NCBI GenBank assembly: GCA_036261915.1 | Contig: DATAJX010000003.1 | Coordinates: 1-64,000 of the forward strand | Length of the DNA: 64,000 nucleotides | Source of the DNA: DATAJX01 sp036261915 | Lineage (GTDB): Bacteria; Pseudomonadota; Alphaproteobacteria; UBA2136; UBA6156 | Reading direction: 5' to 3' | Shown: piece by piece, positions 14,724 through 24,612 of the stretch | Layout: each line of letters opens with the position of its first letter | Position numbering within the stretch: the first letter of the stretch is position 1 | Position numbers and translations under genes: made by a program | The notes under the pieces: generated by a model | Databases searched by the model: none | What the model was told of the DNA's origin: nothing | What the model saw: only the letters and a program-made list of their open reading frames with translations

Positions 14724-17012
14724 TTAGCGCAGTTCGGCGTAGTCGGCCGGACTCCAGGCTTCTACCTGAATCACCGCCAAACGGGCTTCTTCAGCCGCAA
14801 GCACCAGCTTGTGCTCGGCAGCGTTGATAATCCCGGCGTCCAGCGCCGCCGTAGCGCTCACGGCCCAGTCGGCGCGCTTCAGCTTGCCGTCGCGCAAGGC
14901 GGCGGTCAGTTTTTTGCGTACGGGCAAGCTGGCGGTTATCTTGGCATAGGCGTCTTCGGCCAAGCCCACGCCACCGTCGGCTTTGGCAGGGCTGAACACA
15001 TCATCGGTCAGCATCTCGCGCAGGCCGGTGGTGGGGTCCAGCAGCATCTCGGCCAGCGCATCGCCCACGCGGTCGGTGGGCAGGTGGTGGCTCTTGCCAA
15101 ACGGGAACACCAGCACGCGGCCCAGCCAGGCAGCGGGCCGGTTGGGCAGGTTGCGCAGCACTTCAAACAAGGCGCTCTCAATCTCGTGCAGGGCATGGGC
15201 CATCACCCAGCGCAACGGAATGGTGTGCTTGGGCGTATAGCCGCCATCGTGGGCGCGCTTCAATGCGCAACTGGCCAAAAACATCCAGGTCATCGCATCG
15301 GCATAGCGCCCGCTCAAATACTCCTTGCGTTTAAGCGCTCCGCCCAGCGTGGCAAGGCCAAGGTCGGCCAGCAGGGCAAAAGCGGCGCTAAAGCGGTTCA
15401 GCTCGCGATAGTAGTCGGCTACAGGGCCCTTCACAGGTACCTTGCTGAACGCCGCCCCGCCCCACGCCAGCCACTTGGCCCGTACGGCGGTCTTCAGGGT
15501 GTGGCCAATGTGGCCCCAGAACGACGTATCAAACGCGGCCACATCCCCCTTGGCCATGGCGTTCACTTCCTTCTGCAGCCAGGGGTGGCAACGCATCGCC
15601 CCCTGCCCGAACACGATCAGCGAACGGGTCAGAATGTTGGCGCCCTCAACGGTAATGGCAATCGGAATGCCGTTGTAAGCCGAAGGCAAATAGTTACGCG
15701 GCCCGCGCATCACGGCGTTCCCGGCCAAAATATCCATGGCGTCGTTCACGGCGGTACGCAGGCCTTCGGTCAACTGGGCCTTGGCCATGGCGGTCACCAC
15801 GGCGGGGTGCTGCCCGGCGTCAATCGCGCCGCAGGTCACATAGCGGGTGGCGTTCATTACGTAGGTCAGCCCGGCCATGCGGGCCAACCGCTCGCGCACG
15901 CCTTCCATACGGCCGATGTTCAACCCGAACTGCTCGCGCGCCAACGCATGGGCGGTGGCACTCTGCAGGCTGAACTCGGCGCCGCCCACGCTCAGGCTGG
16001 GCAGGCTGATGCCCCTCCCCGCCGCCAGCGCTTCCATCAGCATGCGCCAGCCCTGCCCGGCGTACTCCACGCCACCAATGATGAAATCGAGGGGGATGAA
16101 CACGTCCTTGCCGCTAATCGGGCCGTTCTGGAACACCACGTTCATCGGGTCGTGGCGCTGGCCGATGGTCAGGCCCTTCAGCTTGCGGGGCAGCAGCGCG
16201 CAGGTAATGCCCACGTCGTCGTTGGCGCCGATCAGGTGCTCGGGGTCGTGCAATTTAAACGCCAACCCGATCACGGTGGCCACCGGCGCCAGCGTAATGT
16301 AGCGCTTGGCGAAGTTGAGCCGTATGCCCACCACCTTCTTGCCTTCCCACTCGCCCTTGCACACCACGCCGGTGGCCTGCATGGCCCCGGCATCGCTGCC
16401 GGCGGTGGGCTCGGTCAGGCCAAAACACGGTATCTCCTCACCCTTAGCCAAGCGCGGCAAATAATAATCGCGCTGCTTCTGGGTGCCGTAACGCATCAGC
16501 AGCTCGCCGGGCCCCAAACTGTTGGGCACCATCACGGTCACGGCGGCGGCCAGGCTGCGGCTGGCCACCTTCACCACCACCTGGCTGTGCAGCTGGGCAC
16601 TGAAACCAAGGCCGCCGTACTCACGGGGGATGATCATGCCGAGGAATTTTTTGTCCTTGATGAACTTCCACACGTTCTTGGGCAGGTCGCGCTGCTGGTT
16701 GATCTCCCAGTCGTGCAGCATGGCGCACAAATCATTTACCGGGCCGTCCATGAAGGCCTGCTCGTCTTCGTCCAGCGGACGCACCTTAAAGTCCAGCAAA
16801 CGGTTCCAGTTGGGCTTGCCGCTAAACAACTCGCCGTCCCACCACACGCTCCCGGCTTCCAGCGCAATGCGCTCGGTCTCGCCGATGGTCGGCATGGTCT
16901 TGCCCACCGCCTTCATCAAAGGCCGGCTCAGCAGCGGGCGGCGCAGGGCGGGAAGACCCACCACCCCACCAAGGGCGGCCAGGGTCATCAGGGTCAGCGA
17001 GAGGGCGGTCAT
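14724..17012 (-). CDS. fadE: acyl-CoA dehydrogenase, FadE type
   Basis: This enzyme carries out the first step of fatty acid beta-oxidation, oxidising acyl-CoA to trans-2-enoyl-CoA with FAD. The protein has 762 residues, slightly shorter than E. coli FadE (814). It has an N-terminal hydrophobic segment (LTLMTLAALGGVVGLPAL), then the dehydrogenase core with IIPREYGGLGFSAQ, the flavin-binding CFGLTEPTAGSDAG and a long FadE-specific C-terminal domain after about residue 500. It is the last gene of a five-gene minus-strand operon, 14 bp after the hydroxyacyl-CoA dehydrogenase gene. Assignment is strong. Confidence 0.95.
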   Translation of the reverse strand: MTALSLTLMTLAALGGVVGLPALRRPLLSRPLMKAVGKTMPTIGETERIALEAGSVWWDGELFSGKPNWNRLLDFKVRPLDEDEQAFMDGPVNDLCAMLHDWEINQQRDLPKNVWKFIKDKKFLGMIIPREYGGLGFSAQLHSQVVVKVASRSLAAAVTVMVPNSLGPGELLMRYGTQKQRDYYLPRLAKGEEIPCFGLTEPTAGSDAGAMQATGVVCKGEWEGKKVVGIRLNFAKRYITLAPVATVIGLAFKLHDPEHLIGANDDVGITCALLPRKLKGLTIGQRHDPMNVVFQNGPISGKDVFIPLDFIIGGVEYAGQGWRMLMEALAAGRGISLPSLSVGGAEFSLQSATAHALAREQFGLNIGRMEGVRERLARMAGLTYVMNATRYVTCGAIDAGQHPAVVTAMAKAQLTEGLRTAVNDAMDILAGNAVMRGPRNYLPSAYNGIPIAITVEGANILTRSLIVFGQGAMRCHPWLQKEVNAMAKGDVAAFDTSFWGHIGHTLKTAVRAKWLAWGGAAFSKVPVKGPVADYYRELNRFSAAFALLADLGLATLGGALKRKEYLSGRYADAMTWMFLASCALKRAHDGGYTPKHTIPLRWVMAHALHEIESALFEVLRNLPNRPAAWLGRVLVFPFGKSHHLPTDRVGDALAEMLLDPTTGLREMLTDDVFSPAKADGGVGLAEDAYAKITASLPVRKKLTAALRDGKLKRADWAVSATAALDAGIINAAEHKLVLAAEEARLAVIQVEAWSPADYAELR

Positions 17013-17026
17013 GGTAGTGCTCCTTG

Positions 17027-19339
17027 TTAGTTCCGCAGCGGTTTGCCGGTTTTCAAAATGTGGGCGATGCGCGCCTTGGTCCCGCCGGTCTTGGCCAGGT
17101 CAATGATCACCTCGCGTTCCAGCTTGCGCATGGCATCCTCGCTCACCTGAACGGTGTGGTCGGTGGCGCCGCCGGTCAAAATCTTCGCCAAACCACGGCC
17201 CACCACCACGTCATGCGGGGTGGCCAAACCCTTCTTCACAAACTCCTGAAGCCCCAGCTCCAGCGCGGTGGCACCGCTCGGCCCGGGCAATGCCAGCATC
17301 TGCGGGGCGGGCGCCGGGCTGGTCTTGGCCAGCAGCAACGCCTTCTTCTTGGCGTTGAACAGCAGCCGGTCGCGGTTCATGATGATCTCGTCATCCTCGC
17401 GCAAAATCAGCATCTCGCGGGCTTCAAACGCGCTCTTGGCCACCTGCGCGGTGGCTATCTTCTCAAACGCGTTCACCACGGCGGGCATCGGGCCCTTTTT
17501 GGTCTGGCGGCTGTTCAGGGCGCGCAGCACCATCTCGGTGCAACCACCCCAACCCGGAATGATCCCCACACCCACCTCCACCAACCCGGTATAGGTCTCG
17601 GCGTGCGCCACAATGGCACGGGCGTGCAGCAGGGTTTCGCAGGCGCCACCCAGCGCCAGCCCGGCGGGGGCCGCCACGGTGGGAAAGCTGCTGAACTTCA
17701 TCTCGCGCAACACATCCTGCCCCAGCCCCACAAACCAGCGCACCAGCGGCCACAGGCCCAGCTTGCCCGCCAGCTGCACCAAAAACAGGTTGGCACCCAC
17801 GCTGTAGTTGTCGGCTTCGTTGTACAATACCATGGCCTTGAAGCCCTTGCCGGGCAGCGTGCGGATGGCTTTGCGGATGCTCCACAGCATCAGCGGGTCA
17901 AACGCGTTCATCTTGCTGTGGTATTCCACGCAGGCCACGCCGTCACCCAAATCCCATACGCTGCTGCTCCAGTTGCCAAACAGCGGCTTGCTGGCGCGCT
18001 TGATGTCTTCCAGAAGCAATACGCCCGTAGGGCGCAGCACCATCTTGTAAGCGCCGTTGAAGGCGAAGTATTCCAGCCGCCCTTCGCGCACGCGGTAAAA
18101 CTTGCCGGCACCCACCTTCTCTATCAGCGCGGGCACCGGGCGGCCTTCGGCCTTCAGCCTGGCGGCAAACCAGGCCGGGCCCACTTTATCCAAAAGTTCA
18201 AACGGGCCGTACTTCCAGTTGTAGCCCAACCGCATGGCGGCATCGATCTGCTCAATGCTGTCGGCCATCTCGGCCCCGATCTCGGCAGTGTACGCCAGCA
18301 GCCCGCTCATCACGCGCCAGGCGTATTTGCCTTCCAAACTGTCGTGCTCGAACACCGCACGCAAACCACCCTTCTTCCCGGCCTTGGCCGCCTCCACCTT
18401 CGGGCGGCGCACCGGCACATAGGCGGCATCCTTCAGGCGTAATACTTCTTTTTCCTTGTTGGCATTCAGGCGGTAAAACCCGCCCTTGCCCTTGCGGCCG
18501 GTGTTGCCCTCGGCAATCATCTTCGGCAGCAGGTCGGGCACCGGCCCCAGCTTATGAAAGTCATCGCTCTTCGGCAGCGCGGTCATCAAACTGCCCAACA
18601 CGTGAGGGATCACATCCAGCCCCACCAGGTCCAGCAAGCCGAACACGCCGGTGTTCGGCACACCGGCAGGCTTGCCCAGCACGGCATCGGCTTCTTCCAC
18701 GCCCACGCCCATTTCCAGCGCGGCGCCAATGGCGGCATGCAGCCAGTAGGTGCCAATGCGGTTGGCGATGAACCCCGGCGTATCGTGGCAAGGCACAACC
18801 GTCTTACCCAGCTGGCGGTCGGCAAAGTCGCTCACCTTCTCCACCACCTCGGGCAAGGTTTCGGGGCCCTTTACCACTTCCAGCAAACGCAGGTAGCGCG
18901 GCGGGTTAAAAAAGTGGGTGATCAAAAAGTGCTGCTTGAAATCCTCTTTCAGCCCCTCGGTCAGCACGGCCAGCGGCAAGGTGCTGGTGTTGCTGCTCAC
19001 AATGGCATCGTCGCGGCGGTACTTGGCAATCTTGGCAAACAGCGCCTTCTTCACCTCAAGCTTTTCAATCACCACTTCAATGATCCAGTCGCACTCCTTC
19101 AGCGCCTTCAGGTCGTCCTCAAGGTTGCCGGGGGTAATGCGCGCGGCAAATGCCGGCAGCATCAACGCCGCCGGGTTGCTCTTCTTCAGCTTTTCAATCG
19201 CGCCCTTGGCCAGCGCGTTGCGGTCGCCCTCCTTGGGCACAATGTCCAAAAGCAACACCTCAACTCCGGCATTGGCAGCCTGCGCGGCAATGCCGGCGCC
19301 CATCACCCCGGCACCAATCACCGCAATACGCTTAAACAT
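17027..19339 (-). CDS. bifunctional 3-hydroxyacyl-CoA dehydrogenase/enoyl-CoA hydratase, FadN-type order
   Basis: The protein has 770 residues when started at ATG 19339 (MFKRIAVIGAGVMGAGIAAQ); an upstream extension is unlikely because it lacks conserved sequence. The NAD-binding GAGVMGAG (about 7-14) opens the dehydrogenase half, which continues through HFFNPPRYLRLLEVV and FIANRIG. The C-terminal half resembles enoyl-CoA hydratase (LALGGACE, GIIPGWGG). The order is dehydrogenase then hydratase, as in FadN, and the reverse of E. coli FadB/FadJ. It catalyses hydration and oxidation in beta-oxidation and lies 2 bp after the thiolase gene, a tight operon. Confidence 0.94.
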   Translation of the reverse strand: MFKRIAVIGAGVMGAGIAAQAANAGVEVLLLDIVPKEGDRNALAKGAIEKLKKSNPAALMLPAFAARITPGNLEDDLKALKECDWIIEVVIEKLEVKKALFAKIAKYRRDDAIVSSNTSTLPLAVLTEGLKEDFKQHFLITHFFNPPRYLRLLEVVKGPETLPEVVEKVSDFADRQLGKTVVPCHDTPGFIANRIGTYWLHAAIGAALEMGVGVEEADAVLGKPAGVPNTGVFGLLDLVGLDVIPHVLGSLMTALPKSDDFHKLGPVPDLLPKMIAEGNTGRKGKGGFYRLNANKEKEVLRLKDAAYVPVRRPKVEAAKAGKKGGLRAVFEHDSLEGKYAWRVMSGLLAYTAEIGAEMADSIEQIDAAMRLGYNWKYGPFELLDKVGPAWFAARLKAEGRPVPALIEKVGAGKFYRVREGRLEYFAFNGAYKMVLRPTGVLLLEDIKRASKPLFGNWSSSVWDLGDGVACVEYHSKMNAFDPLMLWSIRKAIRTLPGKGFKAMVLYNEADNYSVGANLFLVQLAGKLGLWPLVRWFVGLGQDVLREMKFSSFPTVAAPAGLALGGACETLLHARAIVAHAETYTGLVEVGVGIIPGWGGCTEMVLRALNSRQTKKGPMPAVVNAFEKIATAQVAKSAFEAREMLILREDDEIIMNRDRLLFNAKKKALLLAKTSPAPAPQMLALPGPSGATALELGLQEFVKKGLATPHDVVVGRGLAKILTGGATDHTVQVSEDAMRKLEREVIIDLAKTGGTKARIAHILKTGKPLRN

Positions 19340-19341
19340 GC

Positions 19342-20487
19342 TTAGGCCTTTTCTAATACTGTTGCGATACCCTGGCCCCCGCCAATACACATGGTGGCCA
19401 ACGCATAGGTCTTGCCGGTGCGTACCAGCAGGCTGGCGGCCTTGCCCAAAATGCGCGCGCCGCTGGCCCCCAGCGGGTGGCCCAGCGCGGTGGCGCCGCC
19501 ATCCATGTTCACCTTGCTTTCATCCACCTTCAGTTCCTTCAATACCGAAAGGCTCTGCGCGGCAAAAGCCTCGTTCAGTTCAATGATGTCCATGTCGGCC
19601 AGCGTCAGCCCGGCACGCTCCAGCGCCTTGCGGCTGCTTTCCACGGGGCCGATACCCATAATTTCCGGCGCGCACCCACTCACGGCGGTCCCCAGAATGC
19701 GGGCCATCACCTTCAGCTTGTGCTTCTTGGCAAAGGCTTCGCTGCACACCAGCACGGCGCTGGCGCCGTCGGTCAGCGGGCTCGATGTCCCGGCGGTCAC
19801 ACTGCCCTTGGCGTCAAACGCGGGTTTCAGCTCGGCCAGCTTGGCCACGTTGGCTTCGGGGCGGATAAGCCCGTCCTCCTTCACCACGCCATTGGGGGTC
19901 TCGATCGGAATGATCTCGTTCTTGAAATACCCTTTGCCCTGCGCGCTCGTAGCCTTCTTGTGGCTGGCCACGGCAAATACTTCCTGGTCGGCGCGGGGTA
20001 TGCTGTACTTCTTCGCCAGGTTCTCGGCGGTCTCGCCCATGCCCATATAGGCTTCGGGCATGCGGGCATACAGCTCGGGGTTCGGCATGGGGTTAAAGCC
20101 GGTCATCGGCACGCGGCTCATGCTTTCCACACCGGCGGCAATAAAGCATTCACCGGCACCCAATTGTATCGCCCCCGCCGCTATGTGCACGGCCTGCATG
20201 CTGCTGCCGCAAAAACGGTTCACGGTCACACCGGCCACACTCTGGGGCAACCCGGCAATAAAACCCACCAGCCGGGCCAGGTTAAAACCCTGCTCACCTT
20301 CAGGGAAGGCGCAACCCAAAATCAGGTCCTCCACCAGCTCGGGCTTCACACCGGTCTGTTTCATCAGGCCTTTGATCACCTGCGCGGCCAAATCATCGGC
20401 GCGCACCTTGCTCAGGGCGCCCTTGCCCGCGGCGGTAAAGGGCGAACGCGCATATCCGGCGATAACTACGGGGACGGTAAAGGCCAT
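19342..20487 (-). CDS. fadA: acetyl-CoA acyltransferase (thiolase)
   Basis: The product has 381 residues. The thiolase active-site cysteine lies in VNRFCGSSMQAV (about 87-98). The C-terminal catalytic motifs are NEAFAAQ, GGATALGHPLGASGAR and CIGGGQG. It cleaves 3-ketoacyl-CoA to acetyl-CoA and a shortened acyl-CoA, the last step of beta-oxidation. The gene lies between the acyl-CoA ligase and the bifunctional dehydrogenase genes in the same operon. A FadA/FadI-like role is favoured over biosynthetic PhaA because of this context. Confidence 0.94.
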   Translation of the reverse strand: MAFTVPVVIAGYARSPFTAAGKGALSKVRADDLAAQVIKGLMKQTGVKPELVEDLILGCAFPEGEQGFNLARLVGFIAGLPQSVAGVTVNRFCGSSMQAVHIAAGAIQLGAGECFIAAGVESMSRVPMTGFNPMPNPELYARMPEAYMGMGETAENLAKKYSIPRADQEVFAVASHKKATSAQGKGYFKNEIIPIETPNGVVKEDGLIRPEANVAKLAELKPAFDAKGSVTAGTSSPLTDGASAVLVCSEAFAKKHKLKVMARILGTAVSGCAPEIMGIGPVESSRKALERAGLTLADMDIIELNEAFAAQSLSVLKELKVDESKVNMDGGATALGHPLGASGARILGKAASLLVRTGKTYALATMCIGGGQGIATVLEKA

Positions 20488-20513
20488 TTTTTCTTCTCTC
20501 TATCTTACAAACT

Positions 20514-22106
20514 CTAGGTCTTCAGCAGCTTGCGCGAAGGCTTGCCGATGAACGTCTTGGGCAAGCTGTCACGAAACTCCACTTCGGCCGGGCGTTCCAT
20601 CGGGTTCAGGTGCGCGGCGGCGTAGGCGGTTATTTCCGCTGCCGTCACTGTGGCACCTTCCTGCACCCGAATAAACGCCTTGGGCACTTCCCCCTTCTGG
20701 GGGTGCGCGATACCGGCAACTAACACTTCCGCCACGGCGGGGTGGGCCTGCAGCACTTCCTCCACCACGCGGGGGTAAACCTTGTAACCGTTCACAATGA
20801 TCAGGTCCTTCTGGCGGTCGGTCACAAACAGCCAGCCTTCGGCATCCAGGTGGCCCAGGTCGCCGGTGAACAGCCAGCCTTTTTTCAGTACCAGCGCGGT
20901 TTCCGCCGGGTTGTTCCAGTAGCCCGCCATCACCTGCGCGCCCTTGGCCCATATCTCGCCGGTTTCGCCGTTGGCCAATGCTTTACCCTCGGCATCGCGA
21001 ATCTCGATCAACGTCTCCTTCATCGCCGGGCCGACCGACCCCGGCTTCTGCCGGGTGGTCAGCGTGCAGGCCACCACCGGGCTGGCCTCGGTCAAGCCGT
21101 AGCCCTCGCGCAGTATCACCCCGGTCGCGGCTTCAAACCGCTGCTTAACCGCCGGCGGCAGCGGCGCCCCGCCACTCACGGCGCAGGCAATGCCGTCAAA
21201 ATCGCTTTTGCGCATTTCAGGCAACGCGATCAACGCATCAAACAGCGCGGGCACGCCGGGCAGCAGGGTGGGGCGGCTGGCCTTGATCTTCTTCAGCAAA
21301 CTGGCCGGGGTGAAGCGCGGCAGCAAAATCAGCACGGCGCCCAGTGCGGCTCCCATCAGCAAACTGCTGGTCAAGGCAAATACGTGGAAAAGCGGCAATA
21401 CACCCATGATCCGCTCGGGCTTGTCGCTGCTCAACCGGTCCACGCACTGGGCGGTGTTGGCCAGCAGGTTGGCGTGGGTCAGCATGGCACCCTTGGGGGT
21501 GCCGGTGGTGCCGCCGGTGTACTGCAGCAGGGCCAGGTCCTCCGGCATGTCCACCGCCTTGGCCGGGGTCTTCAGCTTGGCGAAGATCAGGTTCTCTCCC
21601 GGCGGCAGCAAAAAGTCGCGGTGGTGCATCACACCGCCGCCAAACGCCACCTTCGCAGCCTTAAACAGCCCATAAAGCCAACCCTGAAGGCGCGGCATGC
21701 AGCCCCCCAGCGAGCACACCACCACACCCAGCTCCGGCGAAGTCTTCCTCACCTCCAGCAGCTTGTCGGTCATCATGGGCACGTCCACGGTCACCACCAC
21801 ACGGCTGCCGCTGTCGGCCAGCTGCGCGGCAATTTCGGCCGGGGTGTACAGCGGGTTGATATTCACCAGCACGCCGCCCGCCTTCAGCACGCCGTAAAAA
21901 AACGCCACGTAATACGGGCAGTTGGGCAGGCACAACGCCACGCGGTCGCGGGGCTGCAGGCCATGGGCCTTCAGGCAGCGGGCCACCTCGTCGGCCATGG
22001 CGGCCATGTCGGCATAGGTGTATTCACGCCCCAAAAATTCCACAAACACCCGCTCCGGCCAGCGCGCGGCGGCGGTTTCCAGCAGGCTGTACAGGTTATT
22101 TGCCAT
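20514..22106 (-). CDS. fadD: long-chain fatty acid-CoA ligase
   Basis: The protein has 530 residues from ATG 22106, chosen because GGGAGTGAGAACG precedes it; a GTG at 22115 is the alternative. It belongs to the AMP-forming acyl-CoA synthetase family: P-loop-like motif YTGGTTGTPKGAM (near 198-210), the YGLTEASP motif, GWLFTGDLG and the C-terminal K-loop near PKTFIGKPSRK. It activates fatty acids to acyl-CoA for the following thiolase and dehydrogenase steps. It overlaps the upstream acyltransferase-hydrolase gene by 11 bp, suggesting coupled translation. Confidence 0.93.
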   Translation of the reverse strand: MANNLYSLLETAAARWPERVFVEFLGREYTYADMAAMADEVARCLKAHGLQPRDRVALCLPNCPYYVAFFYGVLKAGGVLVNINPLYTPAEIAAQLADSGSRVVVTVDVPMMTDKLLEVRKTSPELGVVVCSLGGCMPRLQGWLYGLFKAAKVAFGGGVMHHRDFLLPPGENLIFAKLKTPAKAVDMPEDLALLQYTGGTTGTPKGAMLTHANLLANTAQCVDRLSSDKPERIMGVLPLFHVFALTSSLLMGAALGAVLILLPRFTPASLLKKIKASRPTLLPGVPALFDALIALPEMRKSDFDGIACAVSGGAPLPPAVKQRFEAATGVILREGYGLTEASPVVACTLTTRQKPGSVGPAMKETLIEIRDAEGKALANGETGEIWAKGAQVMAGYWNNPAETALVLKKGWLFTGDLGHLDAEGWLFVTDRQKDLIIVNGYKVYPRVVEEVLQAHPAVAEVLVAGIAHPQKGEVPKAFIRVQEGATVTAAEITAYAAAHLNPMERPAEVEFRDSLPKTFIGKPSRKLLKT

Positions 22107-24420
22107 CGTTCTCACTCCCGGCCGAAACCGACGCGATGAAGTCCTCGGTCAGCTTCTGCGTGGCGCCAATGTCCTCATGCAAAATGCCGTGGCGGTCGGC
22201 GGCGATCACCTCGTAAACCTTTTGCGTGCTGCCCAGGCGGGTGTAAATCTCGCGGGCGCTTTCGGGGCTCACCACCGGGTCGGCGTCGGCCTGCAGCACC
22301 AGCACCGGCGCGGTCACCAGCGGCAACTGCTTCTTCAGCAAGGCCATCAGCTCCACCAGTTGCTGCACCGCCTGCACCGGCAGGGCGCGGTAACTCACGT
22401 TCGGGTTGTCCGGCTCGTTGCTGTAAAACGGCACCACGCCATCGTTGCCGGTCACGGTGCTCACCAGCCTGTTCAGCTTGCTTACCCACGGCACCAGCGC
22501 AATGTTCCTGTCCTGCAGGGCCAGCGGCGCGGCCACGCTCACCACCCCCGCCAGTTTTTCCGGCTGTTCGCTGGCCAGGTACAAACTCAACGCCGCCCCG
22601 GTCGAAAAGCCCACAACCACCATGCGCTTGTTCAGCCCGGCCAGAATGCGGTAGCCACGGCGCACCGAATCCAGCCACTCCTGCCACGTGCGCTCATGCA
22701 GGTCCCACGGGCTGGTGCCGTGCCCGGCCAGCCGCACGCCCAGCACCATGTGGCCCTGCGCCAGCAGTTTGTCGGCCACGCCGCGCATCTGGGCGGGGCT
22801 GGCGCGGAAGCCGTGCACCAGCAACACGCCGGTGCCGGTGGGCTGGCGCGGCATCAGCAAAAACGGCTCACCCACGGCCTGCGGGTTTTCCTTGTCGTTG
22901 ATCTCCCTGAATTTCTCCGTACTGAAAAACGCCCGGCGCCATTCGTAGCTGCGCAGCTCGTCGTCAAACAGCAACCGGGCAATGGTCCTGTCGCTGGCCC
23001 CAACAGCGTCACTCAACGCATTGTCCACCACTTCACGCACGCCGGGCAGCGGCGCGGTCTCGTTGGCATACAGCGCCACCGGGTTGGCCAACCGGTCCTT
23101 GTTGTAATCGTTCTCGTCGTGCAGCTTTTCGCTCAGGGTGTAATGCGTGGCATCCCAACTCAGCAGGCCCGCGCGCTTGCAGGTGTCCATGAATACCTGC
23201 AACTCGGCGTTCTCGCCTTCCAGCAAACCGCGGTAGCGCTCGGGCTGGGTCACGCTGCGGTGCAGGTGCAGCCCTTCAGTGCGCTGGATACCCTTCACCG
23301 CCAGATACACCGCGCGGTGGAAAAACGCCTTGCCCACCTTGTGCTGGCCCCGCGCCAACAACTGCATGATCAACCGGGCGGCCAAATGGCTCTGGTTCAC
23401 CACCATGCCCGAATACAGCTCTTCCATGTAAATGTCGCGAATACCGTCGGTCGCGCGGGAGATCAGCTGCGAAAGCGCATGCTCGGCCCAGCCCTCGGCG
23501 CTGTCCTTCAGCTTGAACAGCTGGTCCACGGTGTTGATGCGCACCAGCCCCGCCTCCAGCAGCAGGGTCTGCCAACGGGGCGATTCCCGCTGCACCTCAA
23601 TTCCCTTGCCCAGCAAAATATCCATGTCGGTGCGGTGCAGCAGCATGTTGCCCTGCAAAATCATCTCGTTCAGCACCGCGCGGCTCACACCCTTGGCCAC
23701 CAGCTTGGCCACGCTGCTCAGCGGGTTGTCCATGGTATTAATGGGGTAATAGGTAATGGTGGCGGGCACCAGCACGGTGGGCTTGGCAATGGCCTTGCGC
23801 AGTACTTCGGGGTCAACCTCCAGCGCGGCGGCCCAGGTGCCAAAAGTGCGCTCGTCACCGGCGGCGGCGATCTGGCGCAGGCGGGTTTTCAAAATATCCA
23901 GCGTCACGCCCAGCGCGGCCCCACCACGGTGCAGCGGGCGGAACACCTTGTCGCGATCCGACATCACGCCCAACCGACCGTTGGCATCCACCACGCGACG
24001 GTCGCGCACCAAACGGCCTTCGGGGAAGATCACCACCTTCCGCCCGCGCAATATCTCGGCCACCATCAACGGGAACAACTGCGGGTGGTCGTGCGGAATG
24101 GCCCCGTTCTCGGCAATAAAGCGGGCAAACTTCTCGTTGGCCTCAAACAGGTCGCGGTGGGCAATGCTGCGGGTAAAGGCGCCGGTCTCCTCAAAAATGA
24201 TGTACGGCGGCAACGTGGTTTCAAGGTGCACAAAGTGGTTGAACAAAAAGATATCGCCGTCGTGCAGCAACTGCTTGTCGCCGTGCACCTTCAGGTTCAG
24301 CCCCACCTTGCCCAGCAGCTTGCCCATCAGGCCCATGTACCAGGCGTAGTTGGCCTCATTCACCTTGTATTGGCCTATCGGGGCGTGGGTCGGTGTTTCG
24401 GGCGTCTTCTTGGGGGTCAT
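22096..24420 (-). CDS. fused glycerol-phosphate-type acyltransferase and alpha/beta hydrolase
   Basis: The product has 774 residues in two parts. The N-terminal third resembles PlsC-type acyltransferases: NHFVHLE (His62 with Glu67 in place of the usual Asp of HX4D) and IFPEGR (FPEG about 132-135). The C-terminal part is an alpha/beta hydrolase: LLVHGF near 530 and the nucleophile in GFSTGAA near 600. It is the first gene of the beta-oxidation operon and overlaps fadD. It may release or transfer fatty acids before activation; the substrate is unknown. The HX4E substitution needs testing, as it could reduce acyltransferase activity. Confidence 0.85.
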   Translation of the reverse strand: MTPKKTPETPTHAPIGQYKVNEANYAWYMGLMGKLLGKVGLNLKVHGDKQLLHDGDIFLFNHFVHLETTLPPYIIFEETGAFTRSIAHRDLFEANEKFARFIAENGAIPHDHPQLFPLMVAEILRGRKVVIFPEGRLVRDRRVVDANGRLGVMSDRDKVFRPLHRGGAALGVTLDILKTRLRQIAAAGDERTFGTWAAALEVDPEVLRKAIAKPTVLVPATITYYPINTMDNPLSSVAKLVAKGVSRAVLNEMILQGNMLLHRTDMDILLGKGIEVQRESPRWQTLLLEAGLVRINTVDQLFKLKDSAEGWAEHALSQLISRATDGIRDIYMEELYSGMVVNQSHLAARLIMQLLARGQHKVGKAFFHRAVYLAVKGIQRTEGLHLHRSVTQPERYRGLLEGENAELQVFMDTCKRAGLLSWDATHYTLSEKLHDENDYNKDRLANPVALYANETAPLPGVREVVDNALSDAVGASDRTIARLLFDDELRSYEWRRAFFSTEKFREINDKENPQAVGEPFLLMPRQPTGTGVLLVHGFRASPAQMRGVADKLLAQGHMVLGVRLAGHGTSPWDLHERTWQEWLDSVRRGYRILAGLNKRMVVVGFSTGAALSLYLASEQPEKLAGVVSVAAPLALQDRNIALVPWVSKLNRLVSTVTGNDGVVPFYSNEPDNPNVSYRALPVQAVQQLVELMALLKKQLPLVTAPVLVLQADADPVVSPESAREIYTRLGSTQKVYEVIAADRHGILHEDIGATQKLTEDFIASVSAGSENDGK

Positions 24421-24583
24421 TTCATGTGCTCTTCGGCGCCATGCTTATAGCGCCGCATACCAGTGAAAATGGCCGATTTCTGACAAAAAACTGACATTTT
24501 TATATTGCATCGCACCATGTTTTATTAAGGGCCGTTAACCGCCTTTTGCCCGCCATGGTGCAGGCGGGCCTTCGCAAATGCAA

Positions 24584-24612
24584 AATAAAGCGGGGGGCGC
24601 TAACGCTTTATT
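24584..24612 (-). terminator. intrinsic terminator after the efflux operon
   Basis: AATAAAGCG (24584-24592) and CGCTTTATT (24604-24612) form a 9-bp stem overlapping the stop codon of the outer-membrane factor gene. Read on the minus strand it is followed by a short T-rich stretch (TTTGC). Confidence 0.6.

Noticed and set aside
14811..17030. 739-codon plus-strand frame opposite fadE
   Set aside because: Mirror of fadE with a His/Gln/Gly-biased composition and no motifs.
22018..24450. 810-codon plus-strand frame opposite the acyltransferase-hydrolase gene
   Set aside because: Codon-mirror artefact; the minus-strand product has clear catalytic motifs.
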